Shown in pieces: positions 12,545-24,399 of a DNA stretch of 64,000 nt. A model generated the notes under the pieces. The model searched no databases. It was not told the origin of the DNA and saw only the letters and a list, made by a program, of their open reading frames with translations. Source of the DNA: Ophiobolus disseminans (taxonomy: Eukaryota; Ascomycota; Dothideomycetes; Pleosporales; Phaeosphaeriaceae); assembly GCA_010093685.1 (NCBI GenBank), contig MU006218.1, positions 1 to 64,000 on the forward strand. The letters are read 5' to 3'. Every line of letters begins with the position of its first letter. The stretch's first letter is position 1. Made by a program: the position numbers and the translations under genes.

Positions 12545-12612
12545 GATAGAGCTAAGAATAGAGCTAAGAATAGAGCTAAGAATAGAACTAAGAATAGAGC
12601 TAAGAATAGAGA
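12545..12612 (+). repeat. 12-bp tandem repeat inside unit A
   Basis: About five copies of AGAGCTAAGAAT with single changes. Units B and C carry a shorter version at the matching place, so this is a local expansion in unit A. Confidence 0.8.
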
Positions 12613-12839
12613 TAAATACTAGAACTTAATACTCTTACGTTAGTAGCTTCTAGTTCGAATATAGATTAGGCTAATACTATTTAATAAATAACTTAAGATA
12701 AATAAGTAATTAAGTAGACGTAGTACGCGTATATAAATATTAATTATTTTAGAGTTTTATTATATTTATATAATACTATAGACTAAGGTATAATAAAAAG
12801 ATATAATAACCTAGTATATAAACTCTATACTAAATTTAA

Positions 12840-12925
12840 TAGTACTTAACTTAATAGTACTTAACTTAATAGTACTTAACTTAATAGTACTTAACTTAAT
12901 AGTACTTAACTTAATAGTACTTAAT
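12840..12925 (+). repeat. 15-bp tandem repeat inside unit A
   Basis: About six copies of AGTACTTAACTTAAT. Units B and C have a single equivalent, so the array arose within unit A. Confidence 0.85.
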
Positions 12926-13820
12926 CTATAATAGTATAGATAAGATTAAAGATATATAAATATAGTATAAATTAACTTAGAGGTATATAGAAGTGCGTAG
13001 AGACTTAGAAATCTTAGATTATCTAATAACGCCTATAGGCCTTATATAAAAGAATATTAAAAAACTACTAAGCTATCTATAGAACTAGCTTAACTAGATA
13101 TACCTAATAAAATATATACTCTTTCTTATCGAATCTAGAGAATCTAGAGAATTCGAAGTTAGGCTAGATATAAAGTAGAGTTAAAGTAAACTTAATATAG
13201 AGATAATATAGAGGTAAGTAGAGGTAAAGTAGTAAAGCCTAACTATAGAATAAGGTATTTATAACTCTAGCTAGGTACCTCTAACCTAACTCTAGCCTAT
13301 TATCTATATAACTCTATTCTAACCTATATCTAGCCTAAAATAACTCTATCTAATCTCTACTTATAGTCTATACAACCTAACTCTAGCCTTAATCTAATAT
13401 CTATATAACCTCTATCTAACCTATACCTAGTAGTAGGTACCTCTAATCTATTTACTAGCCTAGGCTAGTAAATAGATATAGGTTAAGTTAGAGTTAGGTT
13501 TAGTTACGTAATAACCTAGGTATAACCTAACTCTAACCTATATTTTTTACGCTAGTATAGGTATAGATTAGATTATAGTCGTACTAACCTATAGTTAGAG
13601 TTAAGTTATATAGACTAGATTATAGTTAGGTTATATATTAGTCTACTTTTTAGAGTTAGAGCTCTTAAGATAAGAATAAGAATAGAGATAAGAATAGAGA
13701 TAAATATAGAAACTCTATACCTCTATATTAGTAGCTTCTAGTTTAAAAATAGATTAGGCTAATACTATTTAATAAATAACTTAAGATAAATAAGCAATTA
13801 TGTAGATATAGTGCGCGTGT

Positions 13821-14016
13821 TGTCAGATTTAATGATGTATTAGACCTCGATAATGGATTAGATAAATTGATGATAATGTTGTATTCTGGTGTTCTCTCGG
13901 TCAAGTGCGGAGTTTAACTAGGTGTCAGATCTAGTACTAGTGTGCTAAGGCGCTTGTGCCGGCCCCTCCTGTTTCTTTCAGTGTTAGTAGCCTCACAGCA
14001 CCCCTGATATCTGACA
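13821..14016 (-). repeat. Solo LTR of copia F2 in the subtelomeric repeat
   Basis: 196 bp, TGTCAGATTTAATGATG to GATATCTGACA, matching the F2 LTRs in inverse orientation. Flanked by TSD CGTGT at 13816-13820 and 14017-14021. It is less mutated than the repeat it sits in, so it arrived later. The internal region was lost by LTR-LTR recombination. Confidence 0.93.
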
Positions 14017-15553
14017 CGTGTATAAATATTAATTATTTTAGAGTTTTATTATATTTATATAATACTATAGGCTAAGGTATAATAAAAAGACGTAATAACC
14101 TAGTATATAAACTCTATACTAAATTTAAGAGTACTTAATCTATAATAGCGTAGGCAAGATTAAAGATATCTAAGTATAGTATAAATAAACTTAGAGGTAG
14201 GCTAGTAAATAGGTATAGATTAGGTTAGAGTTAGGTTTAGTTACGTAATAACCTAGGTATAACCTAACTCTAACCTATATTTTTTACGCTAGTATAGGTA
14301 TAGGTTAGGTTATAATCGCACTAACCTATAGTTAGAGTTAGGTCGTACGAACTAGGTTATAGTTAGGTTATGTATTAGTCTACTTTTTAGAGTTAGAGCT
14401 CTTAAGATAAGAATAAGAATAGAGATAAGAATAGAGATAAATACGGGAACTTAATACCTCTATATTAGTAGCTTCTAGTTTAAAAATAGATTAGGCTAAT
14501 ACTATTTAATAAACGACTTAAGACAAATAAGCAATTAAGTAGACATAGTGCGCGTGCATAAATATTAATTGTTTTAGAGTTTCGTTATATTTATGTAATG
14601 CTGTAGGCTAAGGTGTAATAAAAAGACGTAATAACCTAGTGCACAAACTCTACACTAAATTCAACAGCACTTAACCTATAACAGCGCAGGCAAGATTAAA
14701 GATATCTAAGTGCGGTGTGAATTAACTTAGAGGTATATAGGAGTGCGTGAAGACTTAGAAACCTTAGATTGTCTAATAACGCCTGTAGGCCTCGTACAAA
14801 AGGATGAAACATGCACCCTTACTCGTAGGATCCGGAGGATCCGGAGTCGGGCCGGATGCGAAGCGGGGTTGAAGCGGACCCGATACAGGGACGATGTAGA
14901 GGTAAGTAGAGGCAAAGCCTAATTTGCAACCTCGTTACACAACCTAGCTAGGTACCCCTAACCTAACCCTAGCCTATCGTCCGTGCGACCCTATCCCAAC
15001 CTATACCCAGCCTGAAATAACCCTACCTAACCTCTACTTATAGCCCGTGCGACCTAACCCTAGCCTCAACCCAACATCCGTGCGACCCCTACCTAACCTA
15101 TACCCAGCGGTAGGTACCCCTAACCTATTTACTAGCCTACTTAGAGGTATATAGGAGTGCGTAAAGACTTAGAAACCTTAGATTGTCTAACAACGCCTGT
15201 AGGCCTTGTCTAAAAGAATAAAATATATACCCTTTCTTGTAGGATCTAGAGGATCTAGAGTCGGGCTAGATACGAAGCGGGGTTAAAGCGGACCCGATAC
15301 AGGGACGATGTGGAGGCAAGTAGAGGCAAAGCCTAATTTGCAACCTCGTTACACAACCTAGCTAGGTACCCCTAACCTAACCCTAGCCTATCGTCTGTGC
15401 GACCCTATCCCAACCTATACCCAGCCTAAGATAACCCTACCTAACCCCTACCTATAGTCCGTGCGACCCAACCCCAGCCTTAACCCAAAATCCGTGCGAC
15501 TCCTACCCAACCTATACCCAGTAGTGGGTACCCCGAACCTATTTACTAGCCTA

Positions 15554-15832
15554 TACCAGCCTACTTATAGTTCTCTACGTTAGCGAATAACGTATTACTA
15601 TACGCGTAGAGTTCTAGGTCTTAGTAAGGTAAGGTCTTAGAGAAGATATTAATAGATAGGTTAGATAAGTTATAACTTCCTGTAGGAAGCTAGACGCGGG
15701 AGCGGCCGAGGATTTTAATAAGGCGAGGGGCTAGGCAGGGGTATGCTACTGCAACACCTGTAATTAGCTGTTAATCCGGGTAAGAGCTTATTAATTAAAG
15801 TATATATCTTAGGGTGTCTCTCTCTTTCTATA
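15554..15832. other. Unassigned segment before the F3 composite
   Basis: Mixed sequence with a less mutated middle part (15680-15780) and no recognisable gene. Its end (about 15812-15837, TCTCTCTCTTTCTATACTAGT) matches the minisatellite continuing at 29474, showing that the F3 composite landed inside that minisatellite. Confidence 0.55.
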
Positions 15833-15837
15833 CTAGT

Positions 15838-15999
15838 TGTCAGCCTAGCACCTTAGTTTACATAGTACACTGTGGACTGCATCTCTACGTGACTCTTAGT
15901 TACTAGCTTACTTATTATATTGTGTATATAATCGCTCTATGTAGCTCTCTTAATACAACAACCTTCTTCTTACTTTTGCTCTGTCTCCTATATCCGACA
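15838..15999 (+). repeat. F3 LTR 1 (5' LTR)
   Basis: TGTCAGCCTAGCACC to CATATCCGACA-like end at 15999; 162 bp. Followed by GTTATAAGCC, a primer site matching the initiator Met tRNA anticodon arm apart from one RIP-type G-to-A. Confidence 0.93.
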
Positions 16000-18853
16000 G
16001 TTATAAGCCTAGTATCCCCGCACTACGCTGCAATACTCAAATAAGATTGTTCACTCTTTTAATTGCAACACACATTATATACATTATCCCTACAATTATC
16101 TTTTGCGTTATTACACGCTCACTGTTGCACTGCAACACCTATTAAGGCTACGCCTTTAATTATTTCTCTGCCGACTAGTAAGGCAGCTCTTTTTGCGATT
16201 ATAGCATCCTTAAGCATGTTTGATAACTATGTTATCACGCGTGCTTTAATTATTCTTGAGAAACAGAGCGACTAGAAGCTCTAGTACTTAATAAAGAAGT
16301 AGTATGCTACCGTTAAGAGCGTATAGGAATACTGCGACCCTTCTACAACAAAAGCACCTCTAACAATTAACGATAAGCCTTCTGATAAAGCCTTAGAAGG
16401 CAAGTAGAGGAAGTAGAAGATTAAGACAAATGCCTAAAGGGCTACACTTAAGGCTATTGGCGAGGTTAACCTTAAGATTATAAGGATAGTAGCTTGCTTA
16501 AAGCTACACCTCATCACTAAACTAGACCTAGACGTACGTCTACGTCTTAAGACCCTCTAGGACCACTTTAAGATCACTAGTCAACAGCAAGTTCTAGAGC
16601 TCTCTACGCTGTACACGAATGTGCAGCTAAAACCTAAGAATTAAAGCACTAACACCTAGTTAAATAAATATTCGCGCATTACGTCACTCTGCAAGGCAGA
16701 GGACATAGCGGAAATAAAGAGTACCCGCCTACAGTGGACCTTTATTAAAGCTGTCTAAGCGCATAGAGACGCTAACTAGTCTAACTAACATTTTGCAGTT
16801 ATAATTAGCTGTAAGAAGGACGTTAAGGATCCTCTAACACTAGAAGGATTAATCAACCGCTATCGCCGGTAGATCTCTACAAAACAGCTGCATACTAAGA
16901 CACTAGGTAGCTTTGCAGTAGCCTAGAACGTTACACCGCCTACGCTGCCTACACCGCCTTCTCTTGCTATTGCTGAACTAAGGCTAAACAAAGCAAAATG
17001 TCTATATGGCTTTTTCTATAGCATCTTGAAGTGCTACACCTTAAATCCAAAGGGACGTCTAGAGGGCTTTAAGCTAAGTTAGATAGGCATACGCAATTGC
17101 CTTTATGCATTTAAGAATTCTAAGGTCTTAAAGAAAACAAGAAAGCTATATATAGACAACAATATTGCATGGACATTTAATGTGTCTAAGGCTTCCGCAG
17201 CAGCCGAGAAACAGGCCGAAGGATTAAACTAACCCCGCTCTCTAAATTAGGAGCGCTAGCCTAACGCAGACCGGATTAATAATGCGGACATAGGTAGAGA
17301 CTACTACGCAAACAGTGCGTTTCACACCGCTTAGGTTACTGCTCTAGCTAGTAGTACACTTATAGATTGATAGATAGTTAATCCTAAATCTAATATCTAC
17401 ATCTGCAACTCTACCTACTTCAATTAGGTCAAGACTACAGACGCTAAACCCGCTGACGTTGTCTTTGCAGGCACTACCTCGCACTAAGTACATGCCTAGG
17501 GAAAGATAATAGTTAATGTTAAGCGCGGAAGTATAAGAAAGAATATACTGCTAACACATGTAGCATATGTGCTAGGATTTCTTACAAACATCTTTGCTCT
17601 TAGGCGCTGCTAGCACTTGGGTATCTATTTTAACTTAGGCCGCAACATCCTATATAAGGACAAGGTCTCTAGCGTTGTTGCTAACCTTGCCTACAGCTAT
17701 AGGCACTAGTTGCTAGACGCTAAGGAAGCTAAAGCCGATCGCCTACCTCAACACAAGCTTCTTAGTATAGCTATAAAGTCTAGCTAGAAGAAGTTACCTT
17801 AAACAGTCACTGCTATGCGAGCACATCAGCTGCTTAGACACCTAAGCTATTAGGCTATTAAGCACCTTTAAGACTTAACTACTAGTCTTAACGTAGGCAC
17901 ACATAGCAATAGACGACAGTAGAATAATAATTGCATCCCTTGCATCTAGAGCAAGATAAAGGAAGATATTAGCCGCTGTCCTAGAGCTAACAAGGCTTGC
18001 CGCCTATTCTACCGCATTATTATTAATATTATCTAACTCTAGAAGCATAGTAAAGCATGCTACAACAGTAATGTATAGGCACTGCATGCAGTATGTAAGT
18101 ATACAAAGCTCTATGAGATATGTACTCTTAAGAACTAATAGAAGGCTACTATTGTTCCTGCAATTACACGCCTAGTTAACAAGATCGAGCGTGTATATAG
18201 CTACTAAGTAGCTATAGTCTTTATAGATAGAGACGTTGGATATAGACGAGCTAATGCTAACTTAGGCTCTTCTCCTAAGGAAGTCCTAACATTAGCTAGC
18301 ATTAAGGTCGAAGTTAGATCGCTAGACACTCCTGCACAGCTAGGGGGTGCGGAACGAGCTAGAGCTCTTATTGTTACAGTTGCTAGAGTCCTTCGAATTC
18401 ATGCTAGTCTACCTAAGACCTTAGCTAATAAGCTAGTCTGCACCGCAGCTAGGCTACTCAACATTACGCCTACAAGATCTATTAACTAGCATACACTACA
18501 TGAGATAGTCACTAGCGTACGTCTAGACCTCTTCTAACTCTACGCTATTAGAAGCTGTAGATTTGTGCTGAACAAGCACCTTCTAAGAGGAGACAAGCTT
18601 AAAGACCGCACCTTTAAGGGCTTTCTTCTAGGGTATAATGCCTTAAACATCTATCGAGTATAGCTGCTAGCCACTAATCGTGTAATCCGCGTACGTAACG
18701 TACGTTTTATTAATAAGCTTTACAAGGATAAGCCGTCTACTCTACCTGCAAGTTCTTATGTTATTAAGACTGCATATATTCCTAAGAAGGAATACTATAG
18801 TAATACTATCGTGGTTGCGCAGCTAATGCAATAGCGACAAACTACTACCTCTC
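16000..18853 (+). pseudogene. Truncated gag-protease-integrase of copia F3
   Basis: Near-duplicate of 19016-21890, stopping just after the integrase region. Readable parts include a gag segment, KNILLTHVAYVLGF (about 17535-17580) and late integrase (GGAERARALIVTVARVL near 18340-18395; FKGFLLGYNALNIYRV near 18610-18660). No RT follows; after CGACAAACTACT the copy diverges for a few bases and meets LTR 2. All stops are TAG/TAA. It cannot transpose by itself. Confidence 0.85.
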
Positions 18854-19015
18854 TATTAGCCTAGCACCTTAGTTCACATAGTACACTGTAGACTGCATCT
18901 CTACGTGACTCTTAGTTACTAGCTTACTTATTATATTGTGTATATAATCGCTCTATGTAGCTCTCTTAATACAATAACCTTCTTCTTACTTTTGCTCTGT
19001 CTCTTACATCCGACA
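18854..19015 (+). repeat. F3 LTR 2 (internal LTR)
   Basis: 162 bp matching LTR 1. The terminal TG is TA (TATTAGCC), a RIP-type change. Ends CATCCGACA, followed by the primer site GTTATAAGCCCGG. Confidence 0.93.
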
Positions 19016-22000
19016 GTTATAAGCCCGGTATCCCCGCACTACGCTGCAATACTTAAATAAGATTGTTTACTCTTTTCTATTGCAACACACGTTATATACG
19101 TTGTCCCTGCAATTATCTAGAACGCTATTTTACGAGCTAGTTATTGCCGCATTACATTATCTTCCTTAAGATTATTTCTTACACCTATTAAGGCTACGCC
19201 TTTAATTATTTCTCTGCCGACTAGCAAGGCAGCTCTTTTCTAGCTATTATAGCATCCTTAAGCATGTTTAATGATTATGTTATTACGCGCGCTTTAATTA
19301 TTCTTAAGAAACAGAGCAACTAGAAGCTCTAGTACTTAATAAAGAAGTAGTATGCCACCGTTAAGAGCGTATAGGAATACTGCGACCCTTCTACAACAAA
19401 AGCACCTCTAACAATTAACGATAAGCCTTCTGATAAAGCCTTAGAAGGCAAGTGGAGGAAGTAGAAGATTAAGACAAATGCCTAAAGGGCTACACTCAAG
19501 GCTATTGGCGAGGTTAACCTTAAGATTATAAGGATAGTAGCTTGCTTAAAGCTACACCTTATCACTAAACTAGACCTAGACGTACGTCTACGTCTTAAGA
19601 CCCTCTAGGATTACTTCAAGATCACTAGTTAACAGCAAGTTCTAGAGCTCTCTACGCTGTACACGAATGTGCAGCTAAAACCCAAGAACTAGAGTACTAA
19701 CACCTAGTTAAATGAATATTCGCGCATTACGTCACTCTGCAAGGCAGAGGACATAGCAGAAATAAAGAGTACCCGCCTACAGTAGACCTTCATCAAAGCT
19801 GTCCAAGCGCATAGAGACGCTAACTAGTCTAGCTAACATTTTGCAGTTATAATTAGCTGTAAGGAGGACGTTAAGGATCCTCTAACACTAGAAGGATTAA
19901 TTAACCGCTATCGCTGGTGGATCTCCACAAAACAGCTCTACACTAAGACACTTAGCAGTTTTGCAACCTAGGATGTCACACCGCCTACACTGCCTACACC
20001 GCCTTCTCTTGCTATTACTAAATTAAGGCTAAATAAAGCAAAATGTCTATGTGGCTTTTTCTATAGCAACTTAAAGTGCTACACCTTAAATCCAAAGAGA
20101 CGTCTAGAGGGCATTAAGCTAAGTTAGATAGGCACACGCAATTGCCTTTATGCATTTAAGAATTCTAAGGTCTTAAAGAAAACAAGAAAGCTATACAAGG
20201 ACAATAATATTGCATGGACATTTAATGTGTCTAAGGCTTCCGCAGCAGCTGAGAAACAGGCCGAAGGATTAAACTAACCCCGCTCTCCAAATTAGGAGCG
20301 CTAGCCTAACGCAGACCGGATTGATAATGCGGACATAGGTAGAGACTACTACGCAAACAGTGCGTTTCACACCGCTTAGGTTACTGCTCTAGCTAGCAGT
20401 ACACTTATAGATCGATAGATAGTTGATCCTAGATCTAATGTCTACATCTACAACTCTACCTACTTCAATTAGGTTAAGACTACAGACGCTAAACCCGCTA
20501 ACGTTGTCTTTGCAGGCACTGCCTCGCACTAAGTACATGCCTAGAGAAAGGTAATAGTTAATGTTAAGCGCGGAAGTGTAAGAAAGAACATACTGCTAAC
20601 ACATGTAGCATATGTGCTAGGATTTCTTATAAACATCTTTGCTCTTAGGCGCTGCTAGCACTTAGGTATCTATTTTAACTTAGGCCGCAACATCCTGTAC
20701 AAGGACAAGGTCTCTAGCGTTGTTGCTAACCTTGCCTACAGCTATAGGCACTAGTTGCTAGATACTAAGAAGGCTAAGGCCGATCGCCTACCTTAACATA
20801 AGCTTCTTAGTATAGCTATAAAGTCTAGCTAGAAGAAGTTACCTTAAACAGTCACTGCTATGCGAGCATATTAGCTACTTGGACACCTAAGCTATTAGGC
20901 TATTAAGCACCTTTAAGACTTAACTACTAGTCTTAACGTAGGCACATATAGTAATAGACGACAGTAGAATAATAATTGCATCCCTTGCATCTAGGGCAAG
21001 ATAAAGAAAGATATTAGCCGCCGTCCTAGAGCTAATAAGGCTTGCCGCCTATTCTACCGCATTATTGTTAATATTATCTAACTCTAGAAGCATAGTAAAG
21101 CATGCTACAACAGTAATGTATAGGCACTGCATATAGTATATAAGTACACAAAGCTCTATAAGATATGTACTCTTAAGAACTAATAGAAGGCTACTGTTGT
21201 TCCTGCAATCACACGCCTAGTTAACAAGATCGAGCGTGTATATAGCTACTAAGTAGCTATAGTCTTTATGGATAGAGACGTTGGATATAGACGAGCTGAT
21301 GCCAACTTAGGCTCTTCTGCTAAGGAAGTCCTAACATTAGCTAGCATTAAGGTCGAAGTTAGATCGCTAGACACTCCTGCATAGCTAGGGGGTGCGGAAC
21401 GAGCTAGAGCTCTTATTGTTACAGTTGCTAGAGTCCTTCGAATCTATGCTAGTCTACCTAAGACCTTAGCTAATAAGCTAGTCTGCACTGCAGATAGGCT
21501 ACTCAACATTACGCCTACAAGGTCTATTAACTAGCGTACACTACATAAGATAGTCACTAGCGTCTGTCTAGACCTCTTCTAACTCTACGCTATTGGAAGC
21601 CGTGGATTTGTGCTAAACAAGCACCTTCTAAGAGGAGATAAGCTTAAAGACCGCACCTTTAAGGGCTTCCTTCTAGGGTATAATGCCTTAAACATCTATC
21701 GAGTATAGCTGCCAGCCACTAATCGTGTTATCTGCGTACGTAACGTACGTTTTATTAATGAGCTTCACAAGGATAAGCCGTCTACTCTACCTGCAAGTTC
21801 TTATGTTATTAAGACTGCACATATCTCTAAGGAGGAACACTATAGTAATACTATCGTGGTTGCGCAGCTAATGCAATAGCGACAAACTACTTCTCCTCCG
21901 CTGCAGAAGCAGGTCCAACAACTGCCTACGCTAACGGCTACTGCTCGCAGCACACCTACTTAGTTTGAGACATATACTCGAAGCCTCTCTTCTAACCTAG

Positions 22001-24039
22001 TAGAACAACAGCTATTACAGGAGTCCTCTGCTTTAAGGACCTCTTAGCATACAACACCTAGGGGGTAGAACGATAACGCTAATAACGCTAAGGTCTATAT
22101 ACCAGACCGACGTCAGAACAATGCCCCGCAACGACGAGATCTAGATCTCTCCTAGGACAACATTATCACTAGCAGACGCCGCCGCTATGCACACTTTATT
22201 AAGGCTAGTCCTTTAATAAAGTACTATGCATTTGCTACTACAATTGCACAAGCACATAAGGCTACCACTCTTGCCTTATAATCTAGGATAAAGCATAATT
22301 CTACACGCATCTATTGCGATAACCTGCCCCCTCTACTACGTTACTAGAAGGAGCTTAAGAATCACCTACATAGAAAGCATTTTGAAGCTGCTGCTTACAC
22401 TAAGTTCAATAACTACTAGAATAAGGGCACCTTTGCTAAGCCGGATATCACAGCCTTATACATTAATAATGCTGTACCTTTAATATAGGTATTTACCTAC
22501 AAGTTTAATAAGAATAGTTATCTGCTTAAGCACAAGGCCCGCCTTGTTGTCCGTAGAGATCTACAAGAGTAGTATAGCGACACATACGCAGCTACTCTTG
22601 CTGCACGCCTCTTCCGAGCTCGTATAGCGCTTGCAAGTGCGTTTAACCTTAAGGCTATGCAATACGATATGCTAAATGCCTTTCTTAATGCTTCTCTAGA
22701 CCGCACTCTCTATATAAGAACACTAGATAGCTAGCTCCTTTAACTTCTACGCGCGCTCTACGGCCTTAAAGAAGCTCCGCGCCTGTAGGCTACACACTTC
22801 TAGGAGTCACTGCGTAGGTTTAGCCTATATCCTGTCTATGGATTTCTATGCCTTTAGATAAATAACAGAGTTATCCTCTTTTTCTACGTAGATAATATTA
22901 TTATCCTCTATCACCTAGACTACTAGGAGGATTTCAACAAGCTTAAACAATAGCTTATTAAGCTCTATAGCCTCCGCTAGATTAGATATGTTAAGTGGTT
23001 CCTTAGTATCCGAGTTAAGCGCAACCTTGCCAGCCGCTAGCTCTATCTTATCTAGGACGCATTCATCAACAAGGTCTGCACTTAGTTTGACCTTATCCGC
23101 GCTAATAGAAAATACCTATCTACACCTCTCTTATCTACCTTAAGGATGCTACCCTTTAAAGGCATTTTAGAGCCTTCAAACACCAAGAATTACTAGCGCC
23201 TAGTAGGCAACCTAGCCTATATTAAGGTTATAACGCGACCTAACGTTGCACACGCTCACTTAATCCTTGCAAGGTTTCTTATAAATCCTGCACTAATCTA
23301 CCTCTCTAAAATTAAGCACGTGTAGCAATACCTATACGGTACTAGATACCTTGCTATTAGTGCTTAAGGGGGTAAGCCTACTTAGACCTATGCCACTAAG
23401 ATTGACTTAACAACTCTAACTCCTACCTTCTTTAGTGCTGCTAATGCATTATTTAGAGACGACGTTAAAACTCGTTAGTTATCTGCTAGGTATATCTTCA
23501 TGCTCTATAGCATGCCTATTAACTAGAAAGCTACCGTGCTGCGATCTGTTACCCAATCCACTACTAAGGCAGAGCTATATGCGCTCTCTGCTGCTAGTAT
23601 TGAGTCTTAATACTAGGACCGCTTTTGCCGCAATATTAGCTTTATACTTTACACTAAGAAGGCTCTCTAGTGTAATAATGCTTAGACTGTACGCCTAGTT
23701 AAAGGTGACGCTAATCGCATCTAAACAAAGCTTCGCTATGTTGATATCTATTAAATGTAGCTTCGCTAGGAAGTAGATGCTAGAAGAATCACTATAGAGT
23801 AGAAGCCCACTACTAACATGCCTACTAATAGCTTTATAAAGCTGCTTCCTTGACAGAAGCATAAGAACTTTATACGCTAGCTTAGCTTAAAGAACATCTA
23901 TTATCTTATTGTTAAGAACTCTTCTTATCCTGTACCCCTTAGTTAGTTAGACTAGCTGTGCTATGCTACACGTATTTTGCTCTCTTTACACTTTTGCTGT
24001 TTGTAAGGTTTCTATCTAATATAGATACCTTAGGGGGTA
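19016..24039 (+). pseudogene. Complete gag-pol of copia F3, RIP-mutated
   Basis: Gag, protease and integrase repeat 16000-18850. RT and RNase H follow only here: QYDMLNAFLNASLDRTLY near 22660-22715, RALYGLKEAP near 22750-22780, FFYVDNIII near 22880-22908, and RNase H TQSTTKAELYALSAASIES near 23550-23610. YVDD reads YVDN, one G-to-A change. Stops are TAG/TAA at Gln/Trp sites. A TAGGGGGTA purine run directly precedes LTR 3. Confidence 0.88.
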
Positions 24040-24109
24040 TGTTAGCCTAGCACCTTAGTTCACATAGTACACTGTAGACTGCATCTCTCCGTAACTCTTA
24101 GTTACTAGC
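24040..24109 (+). repeat. F3 LTR 3, left part
   Basis: First 70 bp of the third F3 LTR (TGTTAGCCTAGCACC...GTTACTAGC), interrupted by the F2 element at TSD CTAGC (24105-24109). It continues at 29377-29468; 70 + 92 = 162 bp, the exact LTR length. Confidence 0.93.
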
Positions 24110-24305
24110 TGTTAGATATTAGGGGTGCTGTGAGGCTACTAACACTAAAAGAAACAGGAGGGGCCGGCACAAGCGCCTTAGCACACTAGTACTAGATCTA
24201 ACACCTAGTTAAACTCCGCACTTCACCGAGAGAACACTAGAATACAACATTATTATCAATTTATCTAATCTATTATTGAGGTCTAATACATTATTAAATC
24301 TAACA
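24110..24305 (+). repeat. 5' LTR of F2 copy 1
   Basis: 196 bp, TGTTAGATATTAGGGG to TTAAATCTAACA. A primer site ATTAAGAGTCTCACTG follows at 24306, as in F1. Confidence 0.95.
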
Positions 24306-24399
24306 ATTAAGAGTCTCACTGCCTTTACCAAAGCTACTACTAAGGCTACCTACTAAGGCTACCTACTAAGGCAACCTAACAAAAGCTATTCAACAACTA

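Larger units (their letters stand above)
12338..15553. repeat. Tandem non-coding subtelomeric repeat, four partial units with inverted ends
   Basis: Unit A is 12338-13461, B 13462-14198, C 14199-15138, and D (3' half only) 15139-15553. Complete units begin AGGCTAGTAAATAGGT or nearly so and end with the inverse (CCTATTTACTAGCCT), so A/B meet in a palindrome at 13448-13475. C and D keep more CpA and GC (CCGTGCGACCC, CCTAACCCTAGCC) than A and B, which are almost fully converted to TA-rich sequence. B is broken by an F2 solo LTR. No convincing coding potential. MITE-like ends or a telomere-associated repeat are both possible. Confidence 0.75.
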
